DNA of 64,000 bases from Colletes latitarsis (taxonomy: Eukaryota > Arthropoda > Insecta > Hymenoptera > Colletidae): the NCBI RefSeq assembly GCF_051014445.1, contig NW_027488366.1, forward strand, positions 28,290,001-28,354,000, written 5' to 3'. How positions within the stretch are numbered: position 1 is the stretch's first letter; the number at the start of each line of letters is the position of its first letter. Positions 7,948 through 19,574 of the stretch are shown here, piece by piece. Below the pieces are notes generated by a model. That model was not told where the DNA came from, ran no database searches, and worked only from the letters and a program-made list of their open reading frames with translations. The translations under genes were made by a program, and so were the position numbers.

Positions 7948-9797
7948 CGGCCGTCCGTCCCCGTAGCACCGTCCACCTCCATGGAGGACGATGCCACCGC
8001 CCTCGGCACCGGAGCCGGTGCAGCCCGCCTCTTCCTCTCCTTCCGGGAGGGGGGGGAGCACTTCTTGCTCCCCACCCTGTGATCGGCTGGCCTCCCCATG
8101 TCCGCACACAGCGGGCAATGGGGGGCCGCCGAGCACTGGCTCGCACGGTGCTCTTTGGCACCGCAGCGGTAACACTGACCGCTGCGGTCCACCGGCGAGG
8201 TGCACCACTGCCTCACGTGCCCCAATTCGAGGCAGCGGTGACACTGGAGCGGGCGCGGCGCGAGGATTTCCACTCGCGCCGAAACCCACCCCACCAACAC
8301 CCTCCCGGATTCCGCCACCTTACGGGCGGCGGAGAGGGGGCACCGGGCCCACACCGACCCGAGGCCGGAGGGCGACCTGCGGATCTCTCCGATCCGCAGG
8401 TCCTCCACAGGACAGTCCCCCGCCCTCGCAAGGGCACGGGACACATCCTGTGCGCTGACCGAGTCGTCCAGCCCACAAACGCGCATCTCCGTGCGCTTCG
8501 TGGGCCGGGCGACCCGGACACCTCGCTCGCCCAGCTGCTCCCGGAGCCTCTGGGCGAGACGATCCGCCTTCGCGCCGCCTTCTGCACCGGGGATCTCCAG
8601 TAAGAGACCCCCGGTCACGGCCCTCTTCGCCCTCACGGAGGCGATGCCCAGCTCTTCCAGGGAGATATTCTCCCTGGCGAGCCGCATCGCCTCCGCGAGG
8701 GTCAGGTCGCCCCCCTGCGCAACGGTCAGCGTCACCGCTGCCGTTTTTGGGGGACGACCTGGTCGTGCCTTCCCGACCTTCGCGGCCTTTGCCTTGGCCG
8801 CCGCCGGCGGAGGCGGAGGCTGCGGTTGCGAGGCCTTCCTCGCCGCCCGCTTCGCCTTCCGCCCCACCACCTCACTCCACGCCACCCCCTCTTGGGAGGG
8901 TGCTGTGGAGGACGCGACCACCGCGACCACGGGTACACCACCCCCCTTGGGGGTCGCGACCCGGGGCCCTGGTGCCGCAACGCTGGGCGGAGCCTTCACT
9001 CCGCCCTTCTTTGCCTTCCCCGACTGTACCGGAACAGGTCGGGGAGGCACCGCCTTCCTGCTGATCGCTCTTCCGGCGAGGAGCTCCTCCCGGAAGGCGG
9101 CCAGCTTGCCATCAATCATGTCCCCAATCCTCCTCAGAAGATCGTCTTCTGAGGAGGACGGGGACTTCTTCACGGGCGGAGTGCGGGTGGAGGGGCCCGC
9201 GGTGCCCCGCACCACTGCCGCCGCACTCCGCTTATTTACCTCCGCCGAGGGACGCGGCGGTGGAGGAGGAGGGAGGATGGGAGGGAGGGCCGCGCTGTTC
9301 CACAGCGCCTCTGCCCTCCTCCTCCCCTGTCGCTCCTCCTCCAACAGGAGCTGCAGACGGGCGTTCCGCCCTCTGAGCTCCCGCGCCGCCTCCCTCATTA
9401 CCTCCGCCGCGGCCTTCAGGGCCTCCGCGCCACCGCTTTTCTGCCCCTTAAAGGCGCAGGCAGCGGCGACTTTCTCCACCCGCCTCAGGGACGAGGAGAT
9501 CCTCTCCGATATCTCCTCGGTCACCTCGTCCCTGAGGCAACTCAGCCTCACCGACGGTCTCATCGCCCCGCCCACCTCGACGACGGCCTGCTCCGTCCTC
9601 TTCCTCTTAGAGCCTATGTGGCTCGTGCTGGAGGAGAAGGACGAGACCGACGCCGTCTCGTCGTCCTCCTCCACCTTCCACGAAGCCGGACCTGGCGCTG
9701 AGTGGGGCGCGAGCGCCGCCACCCTAACCCCAACCCCGTCTCCGTCCTCCCCAACCGACAAAACCCGCCCCATCCCCATTTTATTTTCAGTGTCCAT
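7920..9797 (-). CDS. Non-LTR ORF1: Gag-like RNA-binding protein
   Basis: A 625-aa protein, counted from the ATG at 9797; the frame is open further upstream to 9833 but only through a GTG. ORF1 proteins of this clade bind element RNA and form the ribonucleoprotein. Visible in order: acidic and serine-rich N-terminus, a basic KRKR patch near residue 65 (possible nuclear signal), an Ala/Arg/Glu-rich helical stretch at about 90-165, proline- and lysine-rich linkers, an RRM-like region at about 350-515, then three knuckles: C519-C522-H527-C532, C542-C545-H550-C555 and C561-C564-H573-C580. Three such knuckles near the C-terminus are typical of R1-clade ORF1. The frame is intact. Its stop overlaps the ORF2 start by one base. 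Confidence 0.92.
   Translation of the reverse strand: MDTENKMGMGRVLSVGEDGDGVGVRVAALAPHSAPGPASWKVEEDDETASVSSFSSSTSHIGSKRKRTEQAVVEVGGAMRPSVRLSCLRDEVTEEISERISSSLRRVEKVAAACAFKGQKSGGAEALKAAAEVMREAARELRGRNARLQLLLEEERQGRRRAEALWNSAALPPILPPPPPPRPSAEVNKRSAAAVVRGTAGPSTRTPPVKKSPSSSEDDLLRRIGDMIDGKLAAFREELLAGRAISRKAVPPRPVPVQSGKAKKGGVKAPPSVAAPGPRVATPKGGGVPVVAVVASSTAPSQEGVAWSEVVGRKAKRAARKASQPQPPPPPAAAKAKAAKVGKARPGRPPKTAAVTLTVAQGGDLTLAEAMRLARENISLEELGIASVRAKRAVTGGLLLEIPGAEGGAKADRLAQRLREQLGERGVRVARPTKRTEMRVCGLDDSVSAQDVSRALARAGDCPVEDLRIGEIRRSPSGLGSVWARCPLSAARKVAESGRVLVGWVSARVEILAPRPLQCHRCLELGHVRQWCTSPVDRSGQCYRCGAKEHRASQCSAAPHCPLCADMGRPADHRVGSKKCSPPSRKERKRRAAPAPVPRAVASSSMEVDGATGTDGREEAGAAIN
9121..9164 (-). repeat. 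18-pair hairpin in ORF1
   Basis: CCTCCTCAGAAGA at 9129-9141 pairs perfectly with 9145-9157 across a 3-nt loop. It is extended by TCCCC/GGGGA (9121-9125/9160-9164) after short internal loops. A neighbouring stem at 9070-9096 has 13 pairs with a single bulged C and no loop. Both are within ORF1 coding sequence. Confidence 0.78.
9482..9538 (-). repeat. 15-bp inverted repeat in ORF1
   Basis: GCCTCAGGGACGAGG at 9482-9496 pairs perfectly with 9524-9538 around a 27-nt loop, which holds a competing 8-bp stem (9493-9500/9511-9518). It encodes part of the helical N-terminal third of ORF1. A further 16 of 18 pairs can form at 9630-9647/9655-9672. Confidence 0.75.
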
Positions 9798-10182
9798 AAC
9801 AATCCCACGAGATGGTCGGAAAAAAAGGTCCACCCGGGCAGAGCCGCCTTACCCGGGTAAGCCTAATACTCCGGGGGTTCGGCAGGTTCCCCGGAGGTGG
9901 TCGCTTGGGATTGGGCCTTCTCCCCCAACCATGCATCCCATCGCCGCGCACCATAGCTTAGGATTGGAGGGCGATTTTATAGAGTCGCCATACTCGTGGC
10001 CCAGGCGGTTAAGCCAAGACCCCCGTTCCTCCTGCCGTCACGTACCATTCACAAAACAAATAGGGAATTGTGAATGGGTCGTTGCGACGACCAACAGGAG
10101 GCTTACGGTGTGTGTATGACTCGGGTACCCCGGGTTCGTTAAGCCCGTACTGCAGCTGAAAGGCTGGCAGCCCCTGAGGGGA
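9798..10182 (-). other. 5' UTR of the non-LTR element
   Basis: 385 bp from the element's 5' end at 10182 to the ORF1 ATG. Elements of this type usually carry an internal promoter here, but I see no motif I can name. Structural features are a 14-bp palindrome CTTACCCGGGTAAG at 9849-9862, an 8-bp stem at 9870-9877/9890-9897, and a three-way-junction-like fold: outer CCTCCTG/CAGGAGG (10028-10034/10095-10101) enclosing CCATTCACAA (10045-10054) paired with 10068-10077 and GTCGT/ACGAC (10078-10082/10087-10091). The extreme 5' end can form CCCC-TGA-GGGG. Confidence 0.78.
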
Positions 10183-10197
10183 GTTTTTCACATACTT
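10183..10197. repeat. Right target-site duplication of the non-LTR element
   Basis: GTTTTTCACATACTT, identical to 4185-4199. The satellite resumes in register with GTTGAACAGATCC immediately after it, so the joined flanks restore an ordinary monomer. This fixes the 5' end of the element at 10182. Confidence 0.93.
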
Positions 10198-12499
10198 GTT
10201 GAACAGATCCTGGGCTTTTTCTGGATTGCATCACGTAGTAATGAAGTACAACACTGAAACAGTCAATTAAACCTGGTTTCGATCAATATTTTAGAGGATA
10301 ACGCATGTTAGGTTTGGGTTAGGTCTAGGATTTGCCCTCATCAGGCTCATACTTTCGCATATTTCACATGCTTCATGGCTAGATCCTGGGCTGTTTCTGG
10401 ATTGTATCACGTAGTAATGTGGTACCACGCTGAAACAGTCGATTAAACCTGGTTTCGATCAATATTTTAGAGGATAACACAAGTTAAGTCTGGGATAGGT
10501 CTGGGATTTGACCTCATCAGACTCATACTTTCGCATTCTTCACATACTTGTTGAACGGATCCTGGGTTATTTCTGGTTTGGATCACGTAGTAATGTGGGA
10601 CCACACTGAAACAGTCAATTAAACCTGGTTTCGATCAATATTTTAGAGAATAATTCATGTTAGGTCTATGTTAGGTTTGGGATTTGCTGTCATCAGGCTC
10701 ATTCTTTCGCATATTTCTCATACTTGATGGATAGATCCTGGGCTTTTTCTGGATTGCATCACGTAGTAATGTAGTACCACACTGAAACAGTCAATGAAAC
10801 CTGGTTTCCATCAATATCTTAGGGGGCAACGCAAGTTAGGTCTGGGATATGTCTGGGATTTGCCCTCATCAGGCTCATACTTTCGCGTTTTTCACATACT
10901 TGTTGAACAGATCCTGGATTTTTTCTGGTTTGGATCACGTAGTAGTGTGGTACCACGCTGAAACAGTCCATTAAACCTGGTGTGGATCAATATTTTAGAG
11001 GATAACGCATGTTAGGTCTAGGTTAGGTCTGGGATTTGCTCTCATCAGGCTCATTCTTTCGCATATTTCTCATACTTGATGGCTAGATCGTGGGCTGTTT
11101 CTGGATTGTATCACGTAGTAATGTGGCACCACGCTGAAATAGTCGATTAAACCTGGTTTCGATCAATATTTTAGAGGATAACGCAAGTTAAGTCTGGGAT
11201 AGGTCTGGGATTTGACCTCATCAGACTCATACTTTCGCGTTTTTCACATACTTGGTGAACAGATCCTGGGTTTTTTCTGGTTTGGATCACGTAGTAATGT
11301 GGGACCACACTGAAACAGTCAAGTAAACCTGGTTTCGATCAATATTTTAGAGAATAATTCATGTTAGGTCTAGGTTAGGTCTGGGATTTGCTCTCATCAG
11401 GCTCATTCTTTCGCATATTTCTCATACATGTTGAACAGATCCTGGGTTTTTTCTGGTTTGGATCACGTAGTAATGTGGGACCACACTGAAACAATCAATT
11501 AAACCTGATCTTGATAAATATTTTAGAGGATAACGCATGTTAGGTCTGGGTTTGGTCCAGGATTTGCCCTCATCAGGCTCATACTTTCGCATATTTCTCA
11601 TACTTCATGGCTAGATCCTGGGCTGTTTCTGGATTGGATCACGTAGTAATGTGGTACCACGCTGAGACAGTCAATTAAACCTGGTTTCGATCAATATTTT
11701 AGTGGATAATGCAAGTTAGGTCTGGGATAGGTCTAGGATTTGCCCTCATCAGGCTCTTACTTTCGCATATTTCTCATACTTCATAGCTAGATCCTGGGCT
11801 ATTTCTGGATTGGATCACGTAGCAGAGTGGTACCACACTGAAACATTCAATGACACCTGGTCTGGATAAATATTTTAGAGGATAGCGCATCTTATGTCTG
11901 GGTTAGGTCTAAGATTTGCCCTCATCAGGCTCACAGTTTAGCGTTTTTCACATACTTGTTGAACAGATCCTGGGCTTTTTCTGGTTTGGATCACGAAGTA
12001 GTGTGCTCCCTCACTGAAACAGTCCATTAAACCTGGTTTCGCTCAATATTTTAGAGGATAACGCATGTTAGGTCTAGGTTAGGTCTGGGATTTGCTCTCA
12101 TCAGGCTCATTCTTTCGCATATTTCTCATACTTGATGGCTAGATCCTGGGCTTTTTCTGGATTGCATCACGTAGTAATGTAGTACCACACTGAAACAGTC
12201 AATGAAACCTGGTTTCCATCAATATTTTAGAGGACAACGCAAGTTAGGTCTAGGTAAGGCCTGAGATTTTCACTGATCAGACTCATACTTTCGCATTCTT
12301 CACATACTTGTTGAACGGATCCTGGGTTTTTTCTGGTTTGGTTCTCGTAGTAATGTGGTACCACACAGAAACATTCAATTAAACCAGGTCTTGATAAATA
12401 TTTTAGAGGATAACGCAAGTTAAGTCTGGGATAGGTCTGGGATTTGACCTCATCAGACACATACTTTCGCGTTTTTCACATACTTGGTGAACAGATCCT

Positions 12500-13590
12500 G
12501 GGTTTTTTCAGGTTTGGATCACATAGTAATGTGGTAGCACGCTGAAACAGTCGATTAAACCAGGTTTCGATCAATATTTTTGAGGATAAGGCATGTTAGG
12601 TCTAGGTTAGGCCTGGGATTTTCACTCATCGGACACATACTTTCGCATTCTTCACATACTTGTTGAACGGATCCTGGGTTTTTTCTGGTTTGGATCACGT
12701 AGCAATGTGGTACCACACTGAAAGAGTCAATTAAACCTGGTTTCGATCAATGTTTTGGAGAATATTTCATGTTAGGTCGTGGTTAGGTCTGGGATTTGCT
12801 CTCATCAGGCTCATTCTTTCGCATATTTCTCATACTTGATGGCTAGATCCTGGGGTTTTCCTGGTTTGGGACACGTAGTAATGTGGTACCACACTGAAAC
12901 AGTCGATTAAACCAGGTTTCGATCAATATTTATGAGGATAACGCATGTTAGGTCTAGGTTAGGCCTGGGATTTTCACTCATCAGACACATACTTTCGTAT
13001 TCTTCACATACTTGCTGAACGGATCCTGGGTTTTTTCTGGTTTGGATCACGTAGTAATGTGGGACCACACTGAAACAACCAATTAAACCTGGCCTTGATA
13101 AGTATTTTAGAGGATAACGCAAGTTTGGTCTGGGATAGGTCTGGGATTTGCCCCCATCAGACTCACACTTTCGCATATTTCTTATACTTCATGGCTATAT
13201 CCTGGGATATTTCTGGATTGCATCACGTAGTAATGTGGTTCCACACTGAAACAGTCAATTAAACCTGGTTTCGCCCAATATTTTAGAAGATGACGCATGT
13301 TAGGTCTAGGTTAGGCCTGGGATTTGCCCTCACCAGGGTCATACTTTCGCAGTTTTAACATGCATGTTGACCTGATCGAGGGTTTTTTCTGCTTTGGATC
13401 ACGTAGTAAAGTGGTACCACACTAAAACAGTCAATTAAACCTGGTTTCGATCAATATTTTAGAGGATAACGAAAGTTATGTCTAGTTTAGGCCTGGGATT
13501 TGCCCTCATCGGACTCATACTTTCGCATTCTTCACATACTTGTTGAACGGATCCTGGGTTTTTTCTGGTTTGGATCACGTAGTAATGTGG
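12500..13590. repeat. About 6-monomer satellite block, copy 1
   Basis: Recurs at 18484-19574 with an offset of 5,984 bp (34 x 176). The shared variants include CACATAGTAATGTGGTAGC, the GTGGTTCCAC monomer, and monomers with TCGCCCAATATTTTAGAAG and TGCATGTTGACCTGATCG. Only a few single-base differences were noticed. Confidence 0.82.
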
Positions 13591-14270
13591 TACCACACTG
13601 AAACATTCAAGTAAACCTGTTTTCGATCAATATTTTAGAGAATAATTCATGTTAGGTCTAGGATAGGTCTGGGATTTGCTCTCATCAGGCTCATTCTTTC
13701 GCATATTTCTCATACATGTTGAACAGATCCTGGGTTTTTTCGGGTTTGGTTCACGTAGTAATGTGGTACCACACTGAAACATTCAATTAAACCTTTTCTT
13801 GATAAATATTTTAGAGGATAACGCATGTTAGGTTTGGGTTAGGTCTAGGATTTGCCCTCATCAGGCTCATACTTTCGCATATATCTCATACTTCATGGCT
13901 AGATCCTGGGCTGTTTCTGGATTGTATCAGGTAGTAAAGTCGTACCACACTGAAACATTCAATGAAACCTGGTCTGGATAAATATTTTAGAGGATAACGC
14001 ATCTTAGGTCTGGGTTAGGTCTAAGATTTGCCCTCATCAGTCTCACAGTTTAGCGTTTTTCACATACTTCTTGAACAGATCCTGGGCTTTCTCTGGTTTG
14101 GATCACGAAGTAGTGTGGTACCACACTGAAACAGTCCATTAAACCTGGTTTCGCACAATATTTTAGAGGATAACGCAATTCAAGTCTGGGATAGGTCTGG
14201 GATTTGACCTCATCAGGGTCATACTGTCGCAGTTTTAACATACTTGTTGAACGGATCCTGGATTTTTTCA

Positions 14271-14992
14271 GGCTTGGTTCACGTAGTAATGTGGTACCAA
14301 ACTGAAACATTCAATTAAACCTGGTCTTGATAAATATTTTAGAGGATAACGCATGTTAGGTTTGGGTTAGGTCTAGGATTTGCCCTCATCAGGCTCATAC
14401 TTTCGCATATTTCTCATACTTGATGGCTAGATCCTGGGCTGTTTCTGGATTGTATCACGTAGTAATGTGGCACCACGCTGAAACAGTCGATTAAACCTGG
14501 TTTCGATCAATATTTTCGAGGATAACGCAATTCAAGTCTGGGATAGGTCTGGGATTTTACCTCATCAGACTCATACTTTCGCGTTTTTCACATACTTGTT
14601 GAACAGATCCTGGGTTTTTTCTGGTTTGGATCACGTAGTAATGTGGGGCCACACTGAAACAGTCAAGTAAACCTGGTTTCGATCAATATTTTAGAGAATA
14701 ATTCATGTTAGGTCTAGGTTAGGTCTGGGATTTGCCCTCGTCAGGCTCATTCTTTCGCATATTTCTCATACTTGATGGCTAGATCCTGGGCTTTTTCTGG
14801 ATTGCATCACGTAGTAATGAAGTACAACACTGAAACAGTTAATTAAACCTGGTTTCGATCAATATTTTAGAGAATAATACATGCTAGGTCTAGGTTAGGT
14901 CTGGGATTTGCCCTCATCAGGCTCATACTTTCGCATATTTCTCATACTGCATGGCTAGATCCTGGGCTGTTTCTGGATTGGATCACGTAGTG
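14271..14992. repeat. Four-monomer satellite block, copy 3 of 4
   Basis: Closely matches 1-722. The following monomers match 957 onward at 46, then 45 monomers (each plus the insertion), so single monomers have been gained or lost between the copies. Such stepwise offset changes are the footprint of unequal exchange. Confidence 0.78.
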
Positions 14993-16910
14993 ATGAAGTA
15001 CAACACTGAAACAGTCAATTAAACCTGGTCTTGATAAATATTTTAGAGGATAACACAAGTTAAGTCTGGGATAGGTCTGGGATTTGACCTCATCAGACTC
15101 ATAATTTCGCATTCTTCACATACTTGTTGAACGGATCCTGGGTTATTTCTGGTTTGGATCACGTAGTAATGTGGGACCACACTGAAACAGTCAATTAAAC
15201 CTGGTTTCGATCAATATTTTACAGAATAATTCATGTTAGGTCTATGTTAGGTTTGGGATTTGCTGTCATCAGGCTCATTCTTTCGCATATTTCTCATACT
15301 TGATGGATAGATCCTGGGCTTTTTCTGGATTGCATCACGTAGTAATGTAGTACCACACTGAAACAGCCAATGAAACCTGGTTTCCATCAATATCTTAGAG
15401 GACAACGCAAGTTAGGTCTGGGATATGTCTGGGATTTGCCCTCATCAGGCTCATACTTTCGCGTTTTTCACATACTTGTTGAACAGATCCTGGATTTTTT
15501 CTGGTTTGGATCACGTAGTAGTGTGGTACCACGCTGAAACAGTCCATTAAACCTGGTTTGGATCAATATTTTAGAGGATAACGCATGTTAGGTCTAGGTT
15601 AGGCCTGGGATTTTCACTCATCAGACTCATACTTTCGAATTGTTCACATACTTGTTGAACGGATCCTGGGTTATTTCTGGTTTGGATCACGTAGTAATGT
15701 GGGTCCACACTGAAACAGTCAATTAAACCTGGTTTCGATCAATATTTTAGAGAATAATTCATGTTAGGTCTATGTTAGGTCTGGGATTTGCTCTCATCAG
15801 GCTCATTCTTTCGCATATTTCTCATACTTGATGGCTAGATCGTGGGCTGTTTCTGGATTGTATCACGTAGTAATGTGGCACCACGCTGTAACAGTCGATT
15901 AAACCTGGTTTCGATCAATATTTTAGAGGATAACGCAAGTTAAGTCTGGGATAGGTCTGGGATTTGACCTCATCAGACTCATACTTTCGCGTTTTTCACA
16001 TACTTGGTGAACAGATCCTGGGTTTTTTCTGGTTTGGATCACGTAGTAATGTGGGACCACACTGAAACAGTCAAGTAAACCTGGTTTCGATCAATATTTT
16101 AGAGAATAATTCATGTTAGGTCTAGGTTAGGTCTGGGATTTGCTCTCATCAGGCTCATTCTTTCGCATATTTCTCATACATGTTGAACAGATCCTGGGTT
16201 TTTTCTGGTTTGGATCACGTACTAATGTGGGACCACACTGAAACAATCAATTAAACCTGATCTTGATAAATATTTTAGAGGATAACGCATGTTAGGTCTG
16301 GGTTAGGTCTAGGATTTGCCCTCATCAGGCTCATACTTTCGCATATTTCTCATACTTGATGGCTAGATCCTGGGCTGTTTCTGGATTGGATCACGTAGTA
16401 ATGTGGTACCAGGCTGAAACAGTCAATTAAACCTGGTTTCGATCAATATTTTAGTGGATAATGCAAGTTAGGTCTGGGTTAGGTCTAAGATTTGCCCTCA
16501 TCAGGCTCACAGTTTAGCGTTTTTCACATACTTGTTGAACAGATCCTGGGCTTTTTCTGGTTTGGATCACGAAGTAGTGTGGTACCTCACTGAAACAGTC
16601 CATTAAACCTGGTTTCGCTCAATATTTTAGAGGATAACGCATGTTAGGTCTAGGTTAGGTCTGGGATTTGCTCTCATCAGGCTCATTCTTTCGCATATTT
16701 CTCATACTTGATGGCTTGATCCTGGGCTTTTTCTGGATTGCATCACGTAGTAATGTAGTACCACACTGAAACAGTCAATGAAACCTGGTTTCCATCAATA
16801 TTTTAGAGGACAACGCAAGTTAGGTCTAGGTAAGGCCTGAAATTTTCACTGATCAGACTCATACTTTCGCATTCTTCACATACTTGTTGAACGGATCCTG
16901 GGTTTTTTCT

Positions 16911-17632
16911 GGTTTGGTTCTCGTAGTAATGTGGTACCACACAGAAACATTCAATTAAACCTGGTCTTGATAAATATTTTAGAGGATAACGCATGTTAGG
17001 TTTGGGTTAGGTCTAGGATTTGCCCTCATCAGGCTCATACTTTCGCATATTTCTCATACTTGATGGCTAGATCCTGGGCTGTTTCTGGATTGTATCACGT
17101 AGTAATGTGGCACCACGCTGAAACAGTCGATTAAACCTGGTTTCGATCAATATTTTCGAGGATAACGCAATTCAAGTCTGGGATAGGTCTGGGATTTGAC
17201 CTCATCAGACTCATACTTTCGCGTTTTTCACATACTTGTTGAACAGATCCTGGGTTTTTTCTGGTTTGGATCACGTAGTAATGTGGGGCCACACTGAAAC
17301 AGTCAAGTAAACCTGGTTTCGATCAATATTGTAGAGAATAATTCATGTTAGGTCTAGGTTAGGTCTGGGATTTGCCCTCGTCAGGCTCATTCTTTCGCAT
17401 ATTTCTCATACTTGATGGCTAGATCCTGGGCTTTTTCTGGATTGCATCACGTAGTAATGAAGTACAACACTGAAACAGTCAATGAAACCTGGTTTCGATC
17501 AATATTTTAGGGAATAATACATGCTAGGTCTAGGTTAGGTCTGGGATTTGCCCTCATCAGGCTCATACTTTCGCATATTTCTCATACTGCATGGCTAGAT
17601 CCTGGGCTGTTTCTGGATTGGATCACGTAGTA
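16911..17632. repeat. Four-monomer satellite block, copy 4 of 4
   Basis: Matches 3169-3890 at 44 monomers plus the insertion length. The sequence just after it (about 17695-17830) corresponds to both flanks of the non-LTR element joined together, giving the unoccupied target. Confidence 0.78.
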
Positions 17633-17750
17633 ATGAAGTACAACACTGAAACAGTCAATTAAACCTGGTCTTGATAAATATTTTAGAGGATAACGCGTCT
17701 TATGTCTGGGTTAGGTCTAAGATTTGCCCTCATCAGGCTCACAGTTTAGC

Positions 17751-17765
17751 GTTTTTCACATACTT
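17751..17765. other. Paralogous empty site of the non-LTR insertion
   Basis: GTTTTTCACATACTT occurs once here. The left context (TTAGGTCTAAGATTTGCCC, then CACAGTTTAGC) matches the left flank of the insertion, and the right context (GTTGAACAGATCCTGGGC to the GAAGTACAAC monomer) matches the right flank. The position is 43 monomers away after removing the insertion. It supports one copy of the target before insertion. Confidence 0.8.
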
Positions 17766-18483
17766 GTTGAACAGATCCTGGGCTTTTTCTGGATTGCATC
17801 ACGTAGTAATGAAGTACAACACTGAAACAGTCAATTAAACCTGGTTTCGATCAATATTTTAGGGAATAATACATGCTAGGTCTAGGTTAGGTCTGGGATT
17901 TGCCCTCATCAGGCTCATACTTTCGCATATTTCTCATACTGCATGGCTAGATCCTGGGCTGTTTCTGGATTGGATCACGTAGTAATGAAGTACAACACTG
18001 AAACAGTCAATTAAACCTGGTCTTGATAAATATTTTAGAGGATAACGCATGTTAGGTTTGGGTTAGGTCTAGGATTTGCCCTCATCAGGCTCATACTTTC
18101 GCATATTTCACATGCTTCATGGCTAGATCCTGGGCTGTTTCTGGATTGTATCACGTAGTAATGTGGTACCACGCTGAAACAGTCGATTAAACCTGGTTTC
18201 GATCAATATTTTAGAGGATAACACAAGTTAAGTCTGGGATAGGTCTGGGATTTGACCTCATCAGACTCATACTTTCGCATTCTTCACATACTTGTTGAAC
18301 GGATCCTGGGTTATTTCTGGTTTGGATCACGTACTAATGTGGGACCACACTGAAACAGTCAATTAAACCTGGTTTCGATCAATATTTTAGAGAATAATTC
18401 ATGTTAGGTCTAGGTTAGGTCTGGGATTTGCTCTCATCAGGCTCATTCTTTCGCATATTTCTCATACATGTTGAACAGATCCT

Positions 18484-19574
18484 GGGTTTTTTCTGGTTTG
18501 GATCACATAGTAATGTGGTAGCACACTGAAACAGTCGATTAAACCAGGTTTCGATCAATATTTTTGAGGATAACGCATGTTAGGTCTAGGTTAGGCCTGG
18601 GATTTTCACTCATCGGACACATACTTTCGCATTCTTCACATACTTGTTGAACGGATCCTGGGTTTTTTCTGGTTTGGATCACGTAGCAATGTGGTACCAC
18701 ACTGAAAGAGTCAATTAAACCTGGTATCGATCAATGATTTGGAGAATATTTCATGTTAGGTCGAGGTTAGGTCTGGGATTTGCTCTCATCAGGCTCATTC
18801 TTTCGCATATTTCTCATACTTGATGGCTAGATCCTGGGGTTTTCCTGGTTTGGGTCACGTAGTAATGTGGTACCACACTGAAACAGTCGATTAAACCAGG
18901 TTTCGATCAATATTTATGAGGATAACGCATGTTAGGTCTAGGTTAGGCCTGGGATTTTCACTCATCAGACACATACTTTCGTATTCTTCACATACTTGCT
19001 GAACGGATCCTGGGTTTTTTCTGGTTTGGATCACGTAGTAATGTGGGACCACACTGAAACAACCAATTAAACCTGGCCTTGATAAATATTTTAGAGGATA
19101 ACGCAAGTTTGGTCTGGGATAGGTCTGGGATTTGCCCCCATCAGACTCACACTTTCGCATACTTCTTATACTTCATGGCTATATCCTGGGATATTTCTGG
19201 ATTGCATCACGTAGTAATGTGGTTCCACACTGAAACAGTCAATTAAACCTGGTTTCGCCCAATATTTTAGAAGATGACGCATGTTAGGTCTAGGTTAGGC
19301 CTGGGATTTGCCCTCACCAGGGTCATACTTTCGCAGTTTTAACATGCATGTTGACCTGATCGAGGGTTTTTTCTGCTTTGGATCACGTAGTAAAGTGGTA
19401 CCACACTAAAACAGTCAATTAAACCTGGTTTCGATCAATATTTTAGAGGATAACGAAAGTTATGTCTAGTTTAGGCCTGGGATTTGCCCTCATCAGACTC
19501 ATACTTTCGCATTCTTCACATACTTGTTGAACGGATCCTGGTTTTTTTCTGGTTTGGATCACGTAGTAATGTGG
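18484..19574. repeat. About 6-monomer satellite block, copy 2
   Basis: Counterpart of 12500-13590 at +5,984 bp. Similarity ends where the next monomer reads GTGGGACCAC here but GTGGTACCAC in copy 1. Confidence 0.82.

Larger units (their letters stand above)
4200..10182 (-). mobile_element. Full-length R1-clade non-LTR retrotransposon
   Basis: A 5,983-bp GC-rich insertion in AT-richer satellite, on the minus strand. In transcript order it has a 5' UTR (10182-9798), ORF1 with three zinc knuckles, ORF2 with APE-type endonuclease, reverse transcriptase and a C-terminal CCHC finger, a 3' UTR and a poly(A) tail of about 22. A perfect 15-bp target duplication flanks it. Neither ORF has a stop or frameshift, so it looks autonomous and young. 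Domain order and the TAATG ORF junction resemble the TRAS/SART branch of the R1 clade; that group has poly(A) tails whereas 28S-specific R1 does not. The exact family is not determined. The paralogous unoccupied target lies at 17751-17765. Confidence 0.93.

Noticed and set aside
9798..9833. Upstream extension of ORF1 to 9833
   Set aside because: The codon at 9831-9833 is GTG, not ATG. The first ATG in frame is at 9797.
8491..10119. 542-residue plus-strand open frame opposite ORF1
   Set aside because: The same GC-driven shadow effect. The low-complexity Ala/Arg/Ser/Pro composition mirrors ORF1.
4200..10182. Canonical 28S rDNA R1 insertion
   Set aside because: Flanks are satellite, not 28S rDNA, and the element ends in poly(A).
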